Below are positions 1 to 11,026 of a stretch of DNA of 64,000 nucleotides, one piece after another. Under the pieces are notes generated by a model. That model did no database searches and was not told the DNA's origin. It was given only the letters and a program-made list of their open reading frames with translations. The first letter of the stretch is position 1. Every line of letters starts with the position of its first letter. The DNA lies in assembly GCA_022113835.1 (NCBI GenBank), contig JAILWY010000008.1, positions 2,038,001-2,102,000 of the forward strand, given 5' to 3'. This DNA comes from Atopsyche davidsoni (taxonomy: Eukaryota; Arthropoda; Insecta; Trichoptera; Hydrobiosidae). A program made the position numbers and the translations under genes.

Positions 1-13
1 CGTGGGCTTCTCC

Positions 14-130
14 TCAGGTCGGAGCTCTGGAGTCTATTTGGCGTTGCCTCTCGAGCTCCTCCCTTCGGGCTATGGTCTTCTCGGCAAAGGAGACGACTCC
101 GTCCCAAGCTCGCATATACATAGGCCTAGC
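14..130 (-). pseudogene. Possible C-terminal scrap of a non-LTR retrotransposon ORF2
   Basis: The minus strand has a short open frame with W-D-G-V-V-S-F-A-E followed by a charged R-R-E-E-L-E-R-Q-R-Q stretch and then a stop. A tryptophan, a hydrophobic FAE/FCE patch and a run of charged residues near the stop resemble the C-terminal tail of some I/R1/Jockey-type LINE reverse transcriptases. That resemblance is from general memory of the family. There is no reverse transcriptase or zinc knuckle here, because the fragment is cut by the window edge and loses similarity upstream. It could equally be a chance frame. Confidence 0.25.
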
Positions 131-232
131 CAAATTTAACCGTTCGTTTGAACAAAACGCTATTTCTATCCGAAATGCATCAAATAACAAATCATTAGCA
201 TTTGTGAAAATTATACTATGCGATAAAAGCAA

Positions 233-1700
233 CGCGCTGTCACAGACTTGTAAAATATATTATGTTACGATTTCGTCGTAAAACCGAAGATGCGTAGGCG
301 TTTTGAAGAAACAAACAGTTTAAAAATAATATCCGTTCGTCGTAAGCGAAGACAACGCGTGAAATTATGAACACACTTGTGTTTCCGCTCCTTTAAATAA
401 TTAAATTAAAACACGGGGTCAATTGCCTACTCAGAAATATATATTATCATCAGAGCAAGAGCACTTGTCTGGGGAAATACAACACAGCGAGTGTCTTTCT
501 TGTTGAAATGAACATATATTTTAAGCAACAGATCTAAACAGCGAATTGATCATATGACTGAAAAAAAATCTGTCTCTCGCTGGAGATAATTTTTTCTTGT
601 GCTGGGGATTATTTGTACAAATGATCATTTTATACATTTTAATGCTCGCAATAACACCCGAACATTTTATCTATGTAACCAGATCTGTTAAGTGTTTGTT
701 TAAATCAAACTTATCCTAAAAACGCAGTTTTTTGAAAGCTCAGAGTGTGCGCTCGATGTAATCATTATTTTCTATAACACGGTGTAATTTTATCGAAATA
801 CTTCATAAGTATATTTACAACATAAATTAAATATAATACTACGTCGGGAATTCATCGGCCATGACAAAAGATCACTCCGATTTCTAAAATGAATAGTCAA
901 AATATTTTTTTAATATATTAAATTTTTAAAAGCTTCAAATCCATTGCAATTAAAGCACGCACTTAGCAAAATGAACATCGCGAGCGATTTTTAAAATTTT
1001 TGTTCATTACTCTACCATCACGCAAGTTAGACTTGCGTGAGCTGTTAAAGTACTCACTGTGTGAATTAAGTCAATGTCATTTATTTGGTTCATTAAGCAC
1101 AGCGTTACTTTGGTATGCAATAGGTTACAAGTTCAAATGCTCGGGTTTTATAAGGTGCCTCCATTAAAACTGCGTCTTTACCGCTCTGAGGTGAGTTTTT
1201 GCCTTTCGGCAATAGACTGAAGCATTTTCGTTTGTGACTGCTGTTTAATGTTCGAATATTTAATTTGGTCCGTACAAATAAGGCCTCGGTTTTTATATTT
1301 ACATTTTGGAGTGTACAAAAAAAGGAGAGCACGCCACTGAGCAGCCCCGGAGTCTGTGGCCCGTGAAGTCTCCGGCACGGTGGTGGCAAAAAACCCTCCC
1401 CCCCGCATGTTACTCATCTCGCCCACAATGCAAACACGTTACCTTTTGCCGCTTTGTGGCAAAATTTTATTCGGAAGCATGTGATGCACGTTTAATTATC
1501 ACTCTTGGATGGGAATAAACCATGGCACCGGCTTTCCTTATCGATGATTGATCTGCAGACACCATCTGCTTTGTTTCGCACGATATGTCAGCAAGCTAGC
1601 AGATTAGGATAATTTTTGTTTTCAAGGGCATTCTTCGGGCTGAATCTACGCTGCAACACAATCAACGATACAGTGTGCGGTGAGCTTTATATACGCAAAT
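233..1700. other. AT-rich non-coding stretch
   Basis: No exon, RNA gene or recognised repeat was found. The only base-composition change is a moderately GC-rich patch around 1320-1430 with a C-run near 1398. The short open frames there overlap in several frames and look like chance. Confidence 0.5.
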
Positions 1701-1701
1701 A

Positions 1702-2282
1702 TACGAGGGCGGTCCGATAAGTACTTAGCATACAAAAGAAAAACGAAATTTGTGAAAAAAAAGTGGCGATTTATTTCTCAAAATAGTCTCCCTTTAGCTC
1801 GACACACTTGACTCAGCGATGCTCCGATTTCTTTAACCCATTTGAAAAATGCGTTTTCTCGATGTCTGCAAAGTAGACCTCCTCATTCGACTTAAATTTC
1901 TGCCCGGCGAGTGACTTTTTCAAGTTTTCAAGTTATCCTCCGCGGTAGCCATTTTCGGGGCACCTGGTCGTGGCTCATCAAAAACCGACGAGCGACCACG
2001 TTGAAACTCGTTAAACAAATTTTTGACGGTCGCCATCGAAGGAGAAGAGTCACCGTACACAGCATCCAAGCGCTCTTTGATTTCGCTGCGAGATTTCCCA
2101 TCCAAAAGCAAGAATCGAATCACCGACCGATATTGCTCTTTTTTCATTTTCACTACGAGTCCGATTCGGCTGAAATTTTGACAGTAGCCGTCTACAAGAA
2201 TGTACTAAATGATAATAAAATTTTCTTCCGATATTAGCGCTATCGGGCTGTGAGGCTAAGTTCTTATCGGACCGCCCTTGTA
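1702..2282 (-). mobile_element. Mariner (irritans-like) internal-deletion derivative, 0.58 kb
   Basis: Both terminal inverted repeats are present: the left starts TACGAGGGCGGTCCGATAAG, and the right is its near-perfect reverse complement ending at 2282. Flanking TA fits the mariner target site. On the minus strand the transposase N-terminus is readable from a Met at about 2151 (KKEQYRSVIRFLLLDGKS, then the helix-turn-helix segment ending near PGAPKMATAEDN). It then jumps directly into the extreme C-terminus (SLAGQKFKSNEE, ending near 1780). The middle, including all three catalytic aspartates (D,D34D), is missing. The join lies in repeated AACTTGAAAA sequence near 1920, so microhomology probably produced the deletion. 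It cannot encode an active enzyme but could be mobilised by one. Confidence 0.9.
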
Positions 2283-3370
2283 TGTAAATATCCAAAAATA
2301 AAGAGGATAATTTTGGGTGTTGCAGCGTGTGTAGGCAGCTTTGTCACGGCGCAGAGATGAATACACTCGTGTTCTTAACAAGGTACATTGGCATGTGTGT
2401 TCCCCACTCGCCGGCTGGCTCGGTGTACATTCTATGAACATCTGTTTTCAAGATGAACGCCCGGCACAGCGCGCTCTCTGTCAAGTGATCTAACTCGCCA
2501 AGGTCAACCACTCCAGAATCTGGAGCGGTCCATTAGTTGGGGCTTGTTGAAATGAGTCTTAAGTATTTGCATCGATTTTATGATGTTTTGAGGACACCGT
2601 GCAAATCGGTCACGATTTCGCATATATATTATTAATGACTTTTTTTATTTTTTATTTTTCGACGCTACTAGTTACGGCACCATGCTCGGTTGAGATTTTC
2701 AGGTGCAGGAATTTAAATTTTTTCAGCTGCTGTTACATGTTTAATTATTCCAACGTTTCTGTATAAGTAATGAGAACATCTTTAAATATTAAATCAATGA
2801 TAAAACACTCAGTTTTTTTAGACATGTAAAAAGCGCACAGGTAAAGGTATATACTGTAAAATTGTACTAAAAAAATATGTGCTACGCTGAGAAAAGTATT
2901 TTTATTTTATGTTTTTCGCGTTATGTAAAATATATAAGAGTTTTTTTTTTATATAACAAACCCTTCAGAGGTTGACAGTAAGGATGACGTATTGTACACA
3001 GCCTTACGTGATTACAGAGGTGGACATGTCAGTAGAGTATTCCATTACCCGCGTCTGTCAGAGGCAGCTTACCAATTACGAAGCTCCTCTTTCAATTCCG
3101 AGGAGTGCGCAAGCGGCTTGGGTTCGACTCCCCACTGGTATAATATTGCAGTAATTGCTCTATAGAGTTATGGAATCCCAATTCCACAAGGCGGTTCACC
3201 AATGAAGTGATTTCGATTATTATTTTCCTCATCGAACAAACAATCTTTTAAAACACACTTTCATACTCAAGTAAAAACACGACATCTCAAATATATTCTT
3301 TTTAATATGAAACTTATTTTATATTAAATATATTGGTAGTATGCATTATATTTAAGGATTTTTTCGTGAT
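2283..3370. other. Non-coding AT-rich stretch
   Basis: No gene was recognised. Near 3068-3140 there is a Pol III B-box-like GGTTCGACTCC without a convincing cloverleaf. The rest is low-complexity A/T-rich sequence. Confidence 0.4.
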
Positions 3371-3712
3371 ATTGGAGCTTTATTATAAAAAAATTGGTAC
3401 AATATGATCTATTCAAAGTATTGTCCATCGCTAGACACTACTTTTTCCCATCTTTCGGGCAAATTATGGATTCCATCCCAAAAGAACTGTTCGTCTTTTG
3501 AAGCCAAGAAAGAATCAAGCCAATTTTTGATACCCTGTTTAGAAGTGAAGCGTATTCCAGAAAGGGCATTCTGCATTGATCGAAACAAGTGGTAGTCGGA
3601 AGGGGCAAGGTCTGGGCTATAAGGCGGGTGAGGCAGAACTTCCCATCCACTGTTATTCAAATATGTTTTAACCTGTTTAGCAACATGTGGTCGAGCAATA
3701 ATGTTTCATGCT
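3371..3712 (-). pseudogene. Mariner transposase C-terminal remnant (DD34D type)
   Basis: The minus strand reads [13 protein letters not shown], then [20 protein letters not shown] followed by DYHLF, and continues to a stop near 3409. [13 protein letters not shown] is the third catalytic aspartate block of mariner transposases. Upstream the HDN block is already mutated at about 3705 and similarity then ends, so the first aspartate and the DNA-binding domain are gone. The frame is open for about 83 codons, so decay since truncation is modest. It differs in sequence from the three copies with GGTCCGATAAG ends and is a separate mariner lineage. Confidence 0.85.
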
Positions 3713-6190
3713 TGATTTATCAAATATATTTTATTCAAACATGTGTATCTTGTTTGGTATACAATAAAAAAAAAACAATAGTTTACTAGCTTCAAATAAA
3801 ACAAAGAGGTAATAAAAATAACGAAACAGGTAAACGAAAAACACACAGTAAGCGATGTTATACAGTGAGCTTAAAAATGTATTGTCAGTGAGGAGGTCCT
3901 CGTGATAGCATCTGCGCCGGACAAACTTTGCCGTGGAGCCTTCGAAGGGAGGCACTAAAACCTGAATGCTCGGCTGTTTCGACTTCACCCCATAACTTTG
4001 GCCCAGCATCCAGGGTCTTTCCTTGAGCCCTTCACCTCCATAGAGTAATATCAATAAAACGTGAGACGTCGAAGCACGCACTTGGTTCAATGTCCTTGTA
4101 GGCTCCCTGGGTTTTGTCTTGAATAGGTTATAAGTTTAAGGGACTACCAAGAAATAACACCAAAGCTAGAATTATATTCTGCTGCATATCAGCTAAGCCA
4201 CCTTATGGGATATATACAATTGAATATGCAATAGGTTCTTGGAATTACTAAGAAAGAGTTTCAACTCTTGTGGTTCGTACAGGTGTATTTTTCAATATTT
4301 AGTCAATTGATTTGCACATGAATCAAGAAAAAAAACTGTTGATTGATTTCGTATAAATAAATATTTAGTGATATTCCCACTTATTATTTATTGAGGCGGG
4401 TAGCTTCGCTAGCATGGAAAATAAAATAATGGAATCTCGCCAAGTACTTTTAGTCAAAAATATTAAATATTTCGTAAAAATACATGTTTATTCGACGTAT
4501 TTTATTGACCATGTATGTACAAAGCCATTTTGCTTTGGGATTTCAGTCTGACGTCACGTCCGCGTGAGTGTTTTTGATTTGATAAATCCAATTAAGTCTT
4601 AATCGACGTAGGATGGGTCGGACGATAACAATCTCTATGAATATATACCCAGAGCATCGTTTGCCTTTCGCAATATTGATATTCAATCACACGAGATATG
4701 AATTTTAGATACGAAACGAATTTCAATACTTGGTGTTTGCTATATTTCAATTATCTTATCGATTATGTAACAGAGGGCTACGAAATATATTTTTGGAATT
4801 TTTTATTATTTTTATGTTTATTTAACGCAGATTCATTATATTTATTAAAAAAAAAACAATAAATTAGAAACGTTTTTTTCCTTTATAGAAATATTGATTG
4901 GTGTTTTTTTTAAAGAGTCATATTAAAAGAGGAGTTGTATGGATCGACACTGTTTTTTTATTTATTAATAATCGAGTTGTTTTTGGATCATTATCCCAAA
5001 ATAAATCATTTTTATGCAGGAACCCCAGTCAAGCCATGCAAATTTATATATAGGGATTGTGTCATTTTAAACAGACATAATTTAATAATTGTTTCTTTTT
5101 TTCTTCTTTATACCTCTAGAGTTACAATTAAGGTGTGTTTCATAGTAATAGAAAAAAATCTGATTATTGATGCCATATTATAATCATACTTGGTATTGTT
5201 CAAATTTTATTCAAGCGTAACTATTGAATAATCATAATCTAAAATAGTACTACGTTATTAATCCACAGTTTAAGTATACACAGCTTAGTAAATAATTCTA
5301 CTTAACACGGGAAGAGACCAGCATATTAAAAGTGGTAAACATAATGGCCCATTGCATAACCGCAGATAAATTAAACCGCCATTGGCGAAGGTTTATCTTT
5401 CAAAGAAACGTTCCATAACTTGTTATCCTGCAGATTATTACCCGTCTACCGAGCTGATTTAATCTCTAATCGCCTGTCTAGTTAAGCTTCGGCTTAAGAT
5501 ATTCTTCTCTGGTATATTAAACTAATTTCGTTCGTTCCCGTCCGCTGTAAGCCAAAGCTTTCATTCCAGAAGCGCCCGCCATATTCGTTTGCTCTTGTAT
5601 TGGGTTAATATAACTAATTTATTGCAAGTGTTGCATTATCATGCAGATAAGGTTATCTTGAAATGAGCTCTCGCACTGCAGCTGTTATGCATGAAAACTT
5701 CTGTTTACATTTAAATTGCAAACACTGTGCTTTTACATAAAAGTTTTAACTGAATCCATTCATACTGAATATTTTAGCAATCTTAAAGATGCGAACACGG
5801 ATACATATTTTTTAACAATTTTTTGAAAAAATATTTTAAAATTTCTTTAAAAAATATATTACTTTTAGGTTTAACATACAGTCAAACGCTTTTTTCTCTA
5901 AAACGGTTTTTTTGTACACAAAAATGCAACATGACTTTAAATGCTTATCGGTCTTTCGGCAAGCAACCTTCTACTTATATAAACTACTACACTATTCCTA
6001 AACTATTCTATAAACTACGTGCGTAGTATATATACTTATTTATCAGAGTATTAAGTATTTTTTAATTGAAGCGTATATATATATATATATACAAAGTATG
6101 ATGAAAATTTTTATCATTCCTTTTTTTGCATATATTTTAAAATTTTAAAAAAGTTTCCACCCAGAGCGACTTTTTTTAAATGATATCTTT
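3713..6190. other. Non-coding AT-rich stretch
   Basis: It holds no recognisable exon. A minus-strand open frame of 119 codons (3731-4090) has no known domain and a low-complexity C-terminal half, so it is not called. A short copy of the GGAATTCCACCAAGTACT-type repeat lies at 4425-4468. Confidence 0.4.
4425..4468 (+). repeat. Diverged short copy of the AGTACT/AATATT repeat module
   Basis: The stretch reads GGAATCTCGCCAAGTACTT followed by a TCAAAAATATTA tail. It matches in order the module seen at 14372, 34783, 37177 and 47454. This copy is short and carries several substitutions. Confidence 0.6.
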
Positions 6191-6194
6191 ACTT

Positions 6195-6600
6195 TTCACG
6201 ATAGATTTTTTGATCCAAATTATTGAGCACGATGTTGTGAACATGGTCCAAAACGAAGTTCACAGCTTTTGCTAGCTCTCTGGTTTTGATTCGGCGATTG
6301 GCCATAATGATATCATGGATTTTTTTATCATTTCCGGAGTGGTGACGATATTTGCCTCCCCCCGGGCAGTCCTCATCATAAACACTCTTAAGACCACGAA
6401 CAAATTCAGCTTTCTAAAAATTGACTATTGTTAACGATGGAGCAGACTCCCTGTAAACAGAACCCAACTCAGCTTTGATTTCCGCGTTGTTTTTCCCTTT
6501 CAAAAGAAGGAACTCAATCTCGAAACGAATTTTTTGCATTTTTCACAAATCGCAAAAGACGCTTCACGTTTATGGCTGCCAAAGCAAAACTAAATGTTTT
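6195..6600 (-). pseudogene. Mariner transposase N-terminal remnant
   Basis: From a Met at 6539 the minus strand reads MQKIRFEIEFLLLKGKNNAE, then IKAELGSVYRESAPSL, the mariner helix-turn-helix region. One stop interrupts the frame near 6417. After it come KAEFVRGLKSVYDEDCPGGG and IHDIIMANRRIKTRELAKAV, the linker and second DNA-binding subdomain. Similarity ends near 6195, before any catalytic aspartate. No inverted termini were found. It is a 5' fragment of a mariner different from the GGTCCGATAAG family. Confidence 0.85.
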
Positions 6601-7422
6601 TTTTGCTTCAAATTTTGACGTGTGTCATCTGAAGAATGGCAGATGTCAAAAATAATAGCGATTTTGTTCTACGATAATGCTATCTATGTTAGGCCGGGTA
6701 TACCTCGAACCGCCTACGTACTGTGGCTTAAAAACTGCCTTGTAAGACGCACATCCGTCCAGTATTTAATGAACGCCGTGAAGTTGGCAGACTTGAAATT
6801 CCAATTCCATGGGGGTAATCATTCCATGGGGGCTCGTGAATGAATTTCAGCAAGGCTTTCCCCCTCGCACCTCACGCGACTGAAGATTTAACCCTGCAGC
6901 TTTTCTCGACGCTGAGCCTACTATCTATATAAATGCATTATACAGTCAGAATTTTATTTATTTTGTAGTCAAATAACTGAAATATGGAGACATGAAAATA
7001 GCATTATTCTGTACGAATTCAATACACAAACGAATACACAGACAAACATCTTATTTACAAATTGTATTTTATAATCTGTAGCATCAAAAATTTTGGTTCA
7101 ATTTAAAAAAAAAAATGCATTATTAAATCAGCTTTTAACGAATAGATATATTAAAAATATCAGCTTGGTTAAATTTATGTAATAAAAATAAGTATATTTT
7201 TTTATCAAACCCGTTTTAAAAATTAAAAATATCTTACTTGTTTTTCACTTACACATTTTTCAAGGTTTTTTTTTACATGTCAAGGGTAAAACTACAACTG
7301 CTGCCAACTTCACAAGATTAATCAAGAAAAATAGCACATTTACATATTTTTCTAGTGGGAATTTGAAAGTGCTTTTATAAAATTATATAGAGTTTTGCTT
7401 TAAACACTCGTGCTTACCGTGG

Positions 7423-7472
<50 letters not shown>

Positions 7473-8549
7473 GCAGTAAAAGATTTATCACATATTATCT
7501 GGAAGCCTACCCGACAAATTTTGGACGCCAATGCGTCGCGACGCCCCAATAGTCGAGTCTAGACCGAAGGCTCTACTTTCTGAAGAAAAAATATTTTATT
7601 GGAGGCAGATAAAAAGCGGCCTTTATATATATATTCAAAAAAACTTTGCCGCAGTTTTAAAAGAGTTATACAAAATCCAGTTTTTTTCATACTGTATTCT
7701 ACATTCTCGGATTTTTTTGCGTACGTGAATTCCTGTATACAAGTTTCAATTGGTTGTCTTAATTAAAAGCTGTTTTTTTTAAAAGCTTCTATTGCATCCT
7801 CGAGTGTTATTATATTTTTTCAGGAAAAGCTTGCTTTCTTGTTACAAATCTCCGGCGATGCTAAAATGCTTGCACCCACTTTGGTTTACAAAAGAAAAAT
7901 AAGAAAATAAGTGCAGAGCTTTCTGTGCCAGGGAAACAAAAGCTTCGCACGTTGTCGGATACTATTCAGTCTGCGCTCTTCAATTCCCGACAATTTCGCA
8001 CAAAACTTGCCCGACGCCGTGTTGGCGAGCTTTTATGGTAGATTACTCTCACATCGGTTCTTAGGTGAAAGCTCCTACGTAAAAAGCTTCCATCATAACT
8101 CGGTATGTTTGCTTAATTTAAATAAGATGATTGTTTTCTTTTGAATATTTCAGCAATTTAATTAATATTGAATGGTTTTGAAAGTGTTCTCGTTTTTGTC
8201 GACATTGCTCGTCATTGCTCCGACGCAAAAGCACACAGTGGATCTACAACAAAAAATAAAAATTCAGCAAATATAAGTAGTATTATAACTTATTGATATA
8301 TGTCAGATAATGAGACTTTTTTGGCAAGCTTTTTAAAAAAAAAACTAACGCATATTTATGAGAAAGCTTTCACGTATGAATATATTATTTGGCTCGGTAG
8401 TTCTTAAGAATTTTTCTAGTACATTTATAAAAAAATTAGGATTTTAAAATTGAGAACAGCTTTAACTATTATGAGAACTAGTTTCTTAATATAAGTAAAT
8501 GCGCATCCTGATGAATTTCAATATCGGAGTCCCAAAAAAACAGATCAAT
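6601..8549. other. Non-coding AT-rich stretch
   Basis: No exon or RNA gene was recognised. It contains the (AT)n tract at 7429-7468. Short frames at 6622-6843 and 7911-8144 show no family signature. Confidence 0.4.
7429..7468. repeat. (AT)n microsatellite
   Basis: About twenty uninterrupted AT dinucleotides are read directly from the sequence. Confidence 0.98.
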
Positions 8550-8965
8550 TACGTTTCTAGTATGTCTTTTAAATGAATGTGTAACCGACACACTAATTTT
8601 GGTATAGGTTTGTCAATAAGCAGACTTGTTTCTTGATCTTGAAAATGTTGGGTTCTAAGATAAACAGAGCAAGTTTTAATATTATAAAAATATATTGACT
8701 TGTACGTTACTAGATATGTCATTTGAATAAATACTTGCCTCATCACTCTAATGGTAGAATATGTGTTTGTCACTGAGCTACTTTGTTTTTTGATCTTGCA
8801 AACATTTAAATAAATTGTAAGAAAATATTGAGTCTAAAGAACAACAAAACATATTGTCTTGTGTGTTCTAGATATTTCATTTAAACAAATGCGTACCCTA
8901 ATTGTGGTAGATGTGTTTGTCGCTTAGCGTCCCCTTTCCTTGATCTCACAACGTTTTAATAAAAC
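8550..8965 (+). repeat. Degenerate tandem repeat, about 153 bp x 3
   Basis: Three ordered landmarks recur. A CTAGTATGTCTTTTAAAT-type segment is at about 8559, 8707 and 8866. A GGTTTGTC/GTGTTTGTC segment is at about 8605, 8761 and 8911. TTGATCTTG/TTGATCTCA follows each. Spacing of 148-158 bp and heavy divergence indicate an old local tandem triplication. Confidence 0.7.
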
Positions 8966-9850
8966 AGTCATGCCTTCTTCCACCTATTCGTGATTGCAGC
9001 CAAAATAGGTCAAAGAAAAGCTTCGTTTCCCGGAAATAAAGGAAAAAATCAATACACGGAGGCGTATTCTCTAATACATATTATATGATAAACTGAGAGA
9101 TGATCTCTTGTGTTCGTAGTCAGCTGATTGAAAGAACTTGATTGCGCCACATTTTCATCTTTATATTAATCTTGATTACATAAAGTAACCAAGGCAATAA
9201 AAACATTGAATTTAAGTTAAATATTTACTTTCATTCGATTAATATATTATAAATAAGTGATTCAGAATTTTTTCTGATTATAATAGTTAGATTTGAAGAA
9301 TTTTTTTTTTTTGTAAACGTTTTGTATTTCCTTAATAGACATGATTAAATTTTAAGCATCATAGAAATTTAACTACAGCAATATTTTTCATATCAGTAAT
9401 ATGCAGTTGAGTCGACATTTTATTTTAAAACATGTAAGTAAGTCATTAATAAAATAAAAATTAAACCTGTATAATTTTTTTGACAGTTTGGTAACTATCA
9501 GGTTCTTTAATTGTACTCTCATAAATATATTTAGTCAAATTCAGTTTTTTGTTGAACAATTTTTTTTTAATTAATAAAATTTCTATACGGTTATACATGT
9601 ACGAAAAAAAACAAATTTATTCAAACGTTTGTGCTAGCATAAATAATTTGAACGTACAAAAAATAAAATATCTCACCAGGGTTTCCTTTTTTGTAGAACT
9701 GACATTATTTATTTTTTTATCAAGTATTAAATCAGCAATACAATAAAAATTGCCTCCATCAAAATGTAAAGGCCCAATTACATTGTTTATATCCAACAAT
9801 AAAAGATATTATTATTCAAAAACGTTTTTTTTAAGGCTTTGATATGCCGG
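8966..9850. other. Non-coding AT-rich stretch
   Basis: Nothing was recognised. Runs of A and T dominate and the short frames are low complexity. Confidence 0.4.
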
Positions 9851-9851
9851 T

Positions 9852-10241
9852 GTTGCCAGGGCGGGGCTGCGGGCAAGTCAAAAAGTATTGGGCTTTTATA
9901 CAACTGTGCGTAAAAAATTACATTGTAAATATAAAAAAAAATTCAAAATAAATTAATTAAGGATGAGAATGTTGTCACTTCAACGGAAACGCCTTTATAA
10001 TAAAGGAATAGTTTTGTATCGGATTTATTACCATAGTCGTATATTTCCGACCCCTAGCACCCGAGATGAAGTAACCGGGGTTACGTTGCGGATGTGAATA
10101 GTTCTTTCTGGGCTCTGGTGGCTGGAGGCTCTGCCCTCGGGCACTTCCGCTCTGCATTTGCGGGTTCCGCTTCCGGTGCGGGGTCGAGCCCCCCCCTCCC
10201 CCTCCCCTGGCAACTGTTGCAACCTCCATCGGAGGCTTTTC
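9852..10241 (-). other. GC-rich insert with a 10-bp inverted repeat and an exon-like minus-strand frame
   Basis: A GC-rich block sits in AT-rich surroundings. GTTGCCAGGG at 9852-9861 is exactly inverted at 10205-10214. On the minus strand, a pyrimidine-rich acceptor ending TTTTCAG precedes 10241 and a GT follows 10032. These bound a 210-bp open segment coding for a Gly-rich, basic, Pro-rich peptide (EKPPMEVATV, a run of six Gly, then RNPGYFISGARGRKYTTM). It is not recognised. It may be a genuine minus-strand exon, or the gag-like part of a mobile element bounded by the inverted repeat. Confidence 0.35.
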
Positions 10242-10485
10242 CTGAAAACTAATGATATGAAAAATGTGGAAACTGAACATAAAATAATTTTTTTTATTGC
10301 TTTAAATAAAAATTTAATTAATATACTAAACTTGAATTATTTTTTCTCATTTTGTAAGTATCATTAAGTATCCAAAATAAATCGATTCAAGATATTTTCC
10401 ACTATAAGATCTTTTGAATGTAACTTCAATCCAGTTGAGATTGTAGCTTGTAGATTTCCAAAAATATCCACGAAGTGTCTTTTAA

Positions 10486-11026
10486 GGGTCTAGGTCTCAT
10501 AATCGAGTTTGTTTGATCATTTTTTAGTCCGTTTTGCGAGAAATCGAGTGCACCAATCAAAAAAAATTTGAATGCAAAAAGTTTGATACATCCCTTCTTC
10601 CGAACAGAATATATTTTTATTCATTATAAATTTACTATTAATATGATGAATATGTGTTTTTCCGATTGAAGTGTAGGAATTTGGAGATTCGTCATGTCCC
10701 TTTTCCAAGAGTCCTAAACATTTAAAAGTCTTTTTTTCAATTGGAATTAAAAGACTTAATATAAATTCTGTGCGATTTATTATTTTAAAAATTAAAAAAA
10801 AAAAAAAAACTTTAACAAACTTTGGTTTTGAAAAGTCGTCATTTTATCCAATTTTTCAACATCTTAAAGATTTTATTTTACCCTGAAAGTGGACGTTAAT
10901 TGAATAAAAAAAAAATAGATAAATATAATTTATAGTTTTTTTAATACTCTATAAAAAAATCTGACAATATAAAGAAAAAATAAAGTGACAATTAAATTAA
11001 TTAAATGACACGGTTTCGCTAGGTTA
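10486..11026 (+). mobile_element. TTAA-flanked 590-bp repeat family, copy 1 (3' end eroded)
   Basis: TTAA at 10482-10485 is followed by GGGTCTAGGTCTCATAATCG. The copy then runs collinearly with those at 19642, 24060 (reverse) and 30804 through the segment GTTTTGAAAAGTCGTCATTT, ending near GACACGGTTTCGCTAGG. No coding capacity is seen. The last 60-70 bp present in the fullest copy are missing. A TTAA target is typical of piggyBac-type transposition, so a non-autonomous piggyBac-like element is the best guess. Confidence 0.8.

Noticed and set aside
3068..3145. Possible tRNA or SINE with B box GGTTCGACTCC and TACCA/TGGTA ends
   Set aside because: The D and anticodon arms do not fold, and the T stem has a mismatch. 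Kept only as a B-box-like match.
3731..4090. 119-codon minus-strand open frame
   Set aside because: No domain. The second half is low-complexity AT-derived residues, and there are no splice signals or codon bias.
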